This document shows positions 7,453 to 7,540 of a DNA stretch of 7,540 nt, in pieces. Under the pieces are notes generated by a model, which did no database searches, was not told the DNA's origin, and was given only the letters and a program-made list of their open reading frames with translations. The DNA lies in NCBI GenBank assembly GCA_013298265.1, contig JAAFHE010000164.1:1-7540 (forward strand), in the 5' to 3' direction. The position numbers and the translations under genes are program-made. The stretch is from Lysobacterales bacterium. GTDB taxonomy: Bacteria; Pseudomonadota; Gammaproteobacteria; Xanthomonadales; Rhodanobacteraceae. The number at the start of each line of letters is the position of its first letter. Within the stretch, counting starts at the first letter, position 1.

Positions 7453-7540
7453 GTCCAGCGACGCGCTCGCATCGCTGCCGTCCGGTCCCATCGACAACGA
7501 AACCGTGCTGCGCTCCGGCCGGTACTGCGTGCCGAACACT
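7450..7540 (-). CDS. C-terminal end of upstream frame, probably the N-terminal part of the tape measure gene
   Basis: Only 29 sense codons plus TAG are inside the window; the first full codon starts at 7539. The peptide begins VFGTQYRPERSTVSLSMG and ends in a Ser/Asp/Ala-rich stretch (SDASASLD). 26 of 29 third positions are G or C, as in the neighbouring genes, so the frame is very probably coding. It is in register with the tape measure frame downstream. It could be the end of a separate small tail gene (for instance an assembly chaperone preceding the tape measure), or the interrupted N-terminal part of the tape measure itself. The fragment is too short for family assignment. Confidence 0.65.
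   Translation of the reverse strand, partial: VFGTQYRPERSTVSLSMGPDGSDASASLD

Overview
The window is a fragment of a tailed-phage or prophage tail module in a high-GC host. GC is roughly mid-60s percent by eye, and third codon positions are strongly G/C. Every real gene lies on the minus strand, so transcription runs from position 7540 down to position 1. Composition and protein style suggest a proteobacterial (perhaps Burkholderiales-like) siphophage, but no host gene, integrase or attachment site is present to confirm this or to tell prophage from free phage.

Layout in transcription order: (1) 7540-7450, the last 29 codons of an upstream reading frame ending in TAG. (2) 7395-5140, the C-terminal portion of a tape measure protein, in the same frame as (1) and separated from it only by the TAG and 18 coding-like codons. 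(3) 5143-4112, a tail protein with an N-terminal beta domain and a C-terminal concanavalin-A-like (lectin/glucanase fold) domain. (4) 4109-3795, a stand-alone 104-residue Ig-like (He_PIG-type) module. (5) 3798-727, a 1023-residue tail-tip hub-like protein with an N-terminal SPRY domain and two tandem carbohydrate-binding-like beta-sandwiches inserted in the hub body. (6) 727-1, a discoidin/galactose-binding-like tail protein that runs off the window.

The genes are packed with no intergenic space: ATGA overlaps at 5140-5143 and 3795-3798, TGATG at 725-729, and a 2-nt gap at 4110-4111. This implies one polycistronic message with translational coupling. Strong Shine-Dalgarno sites stand only before genes (3) and (6). 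I see no promoter, terminator, RNA gene, CRISPR array or IS element.

Together the genes would build the inside of the tail tube (tape measure), the tip (hub) and a set of surface-binding accessories. The most notable points are the in-frame amber codon in the tape measure reading frame, and the density of adhesion-type beta-sandwich folds (lectin-like, Ig-like, SPRY, two CBM-like, discoidin-like) across four consecutive genes. I found no evidence for a wholly new kind of system.
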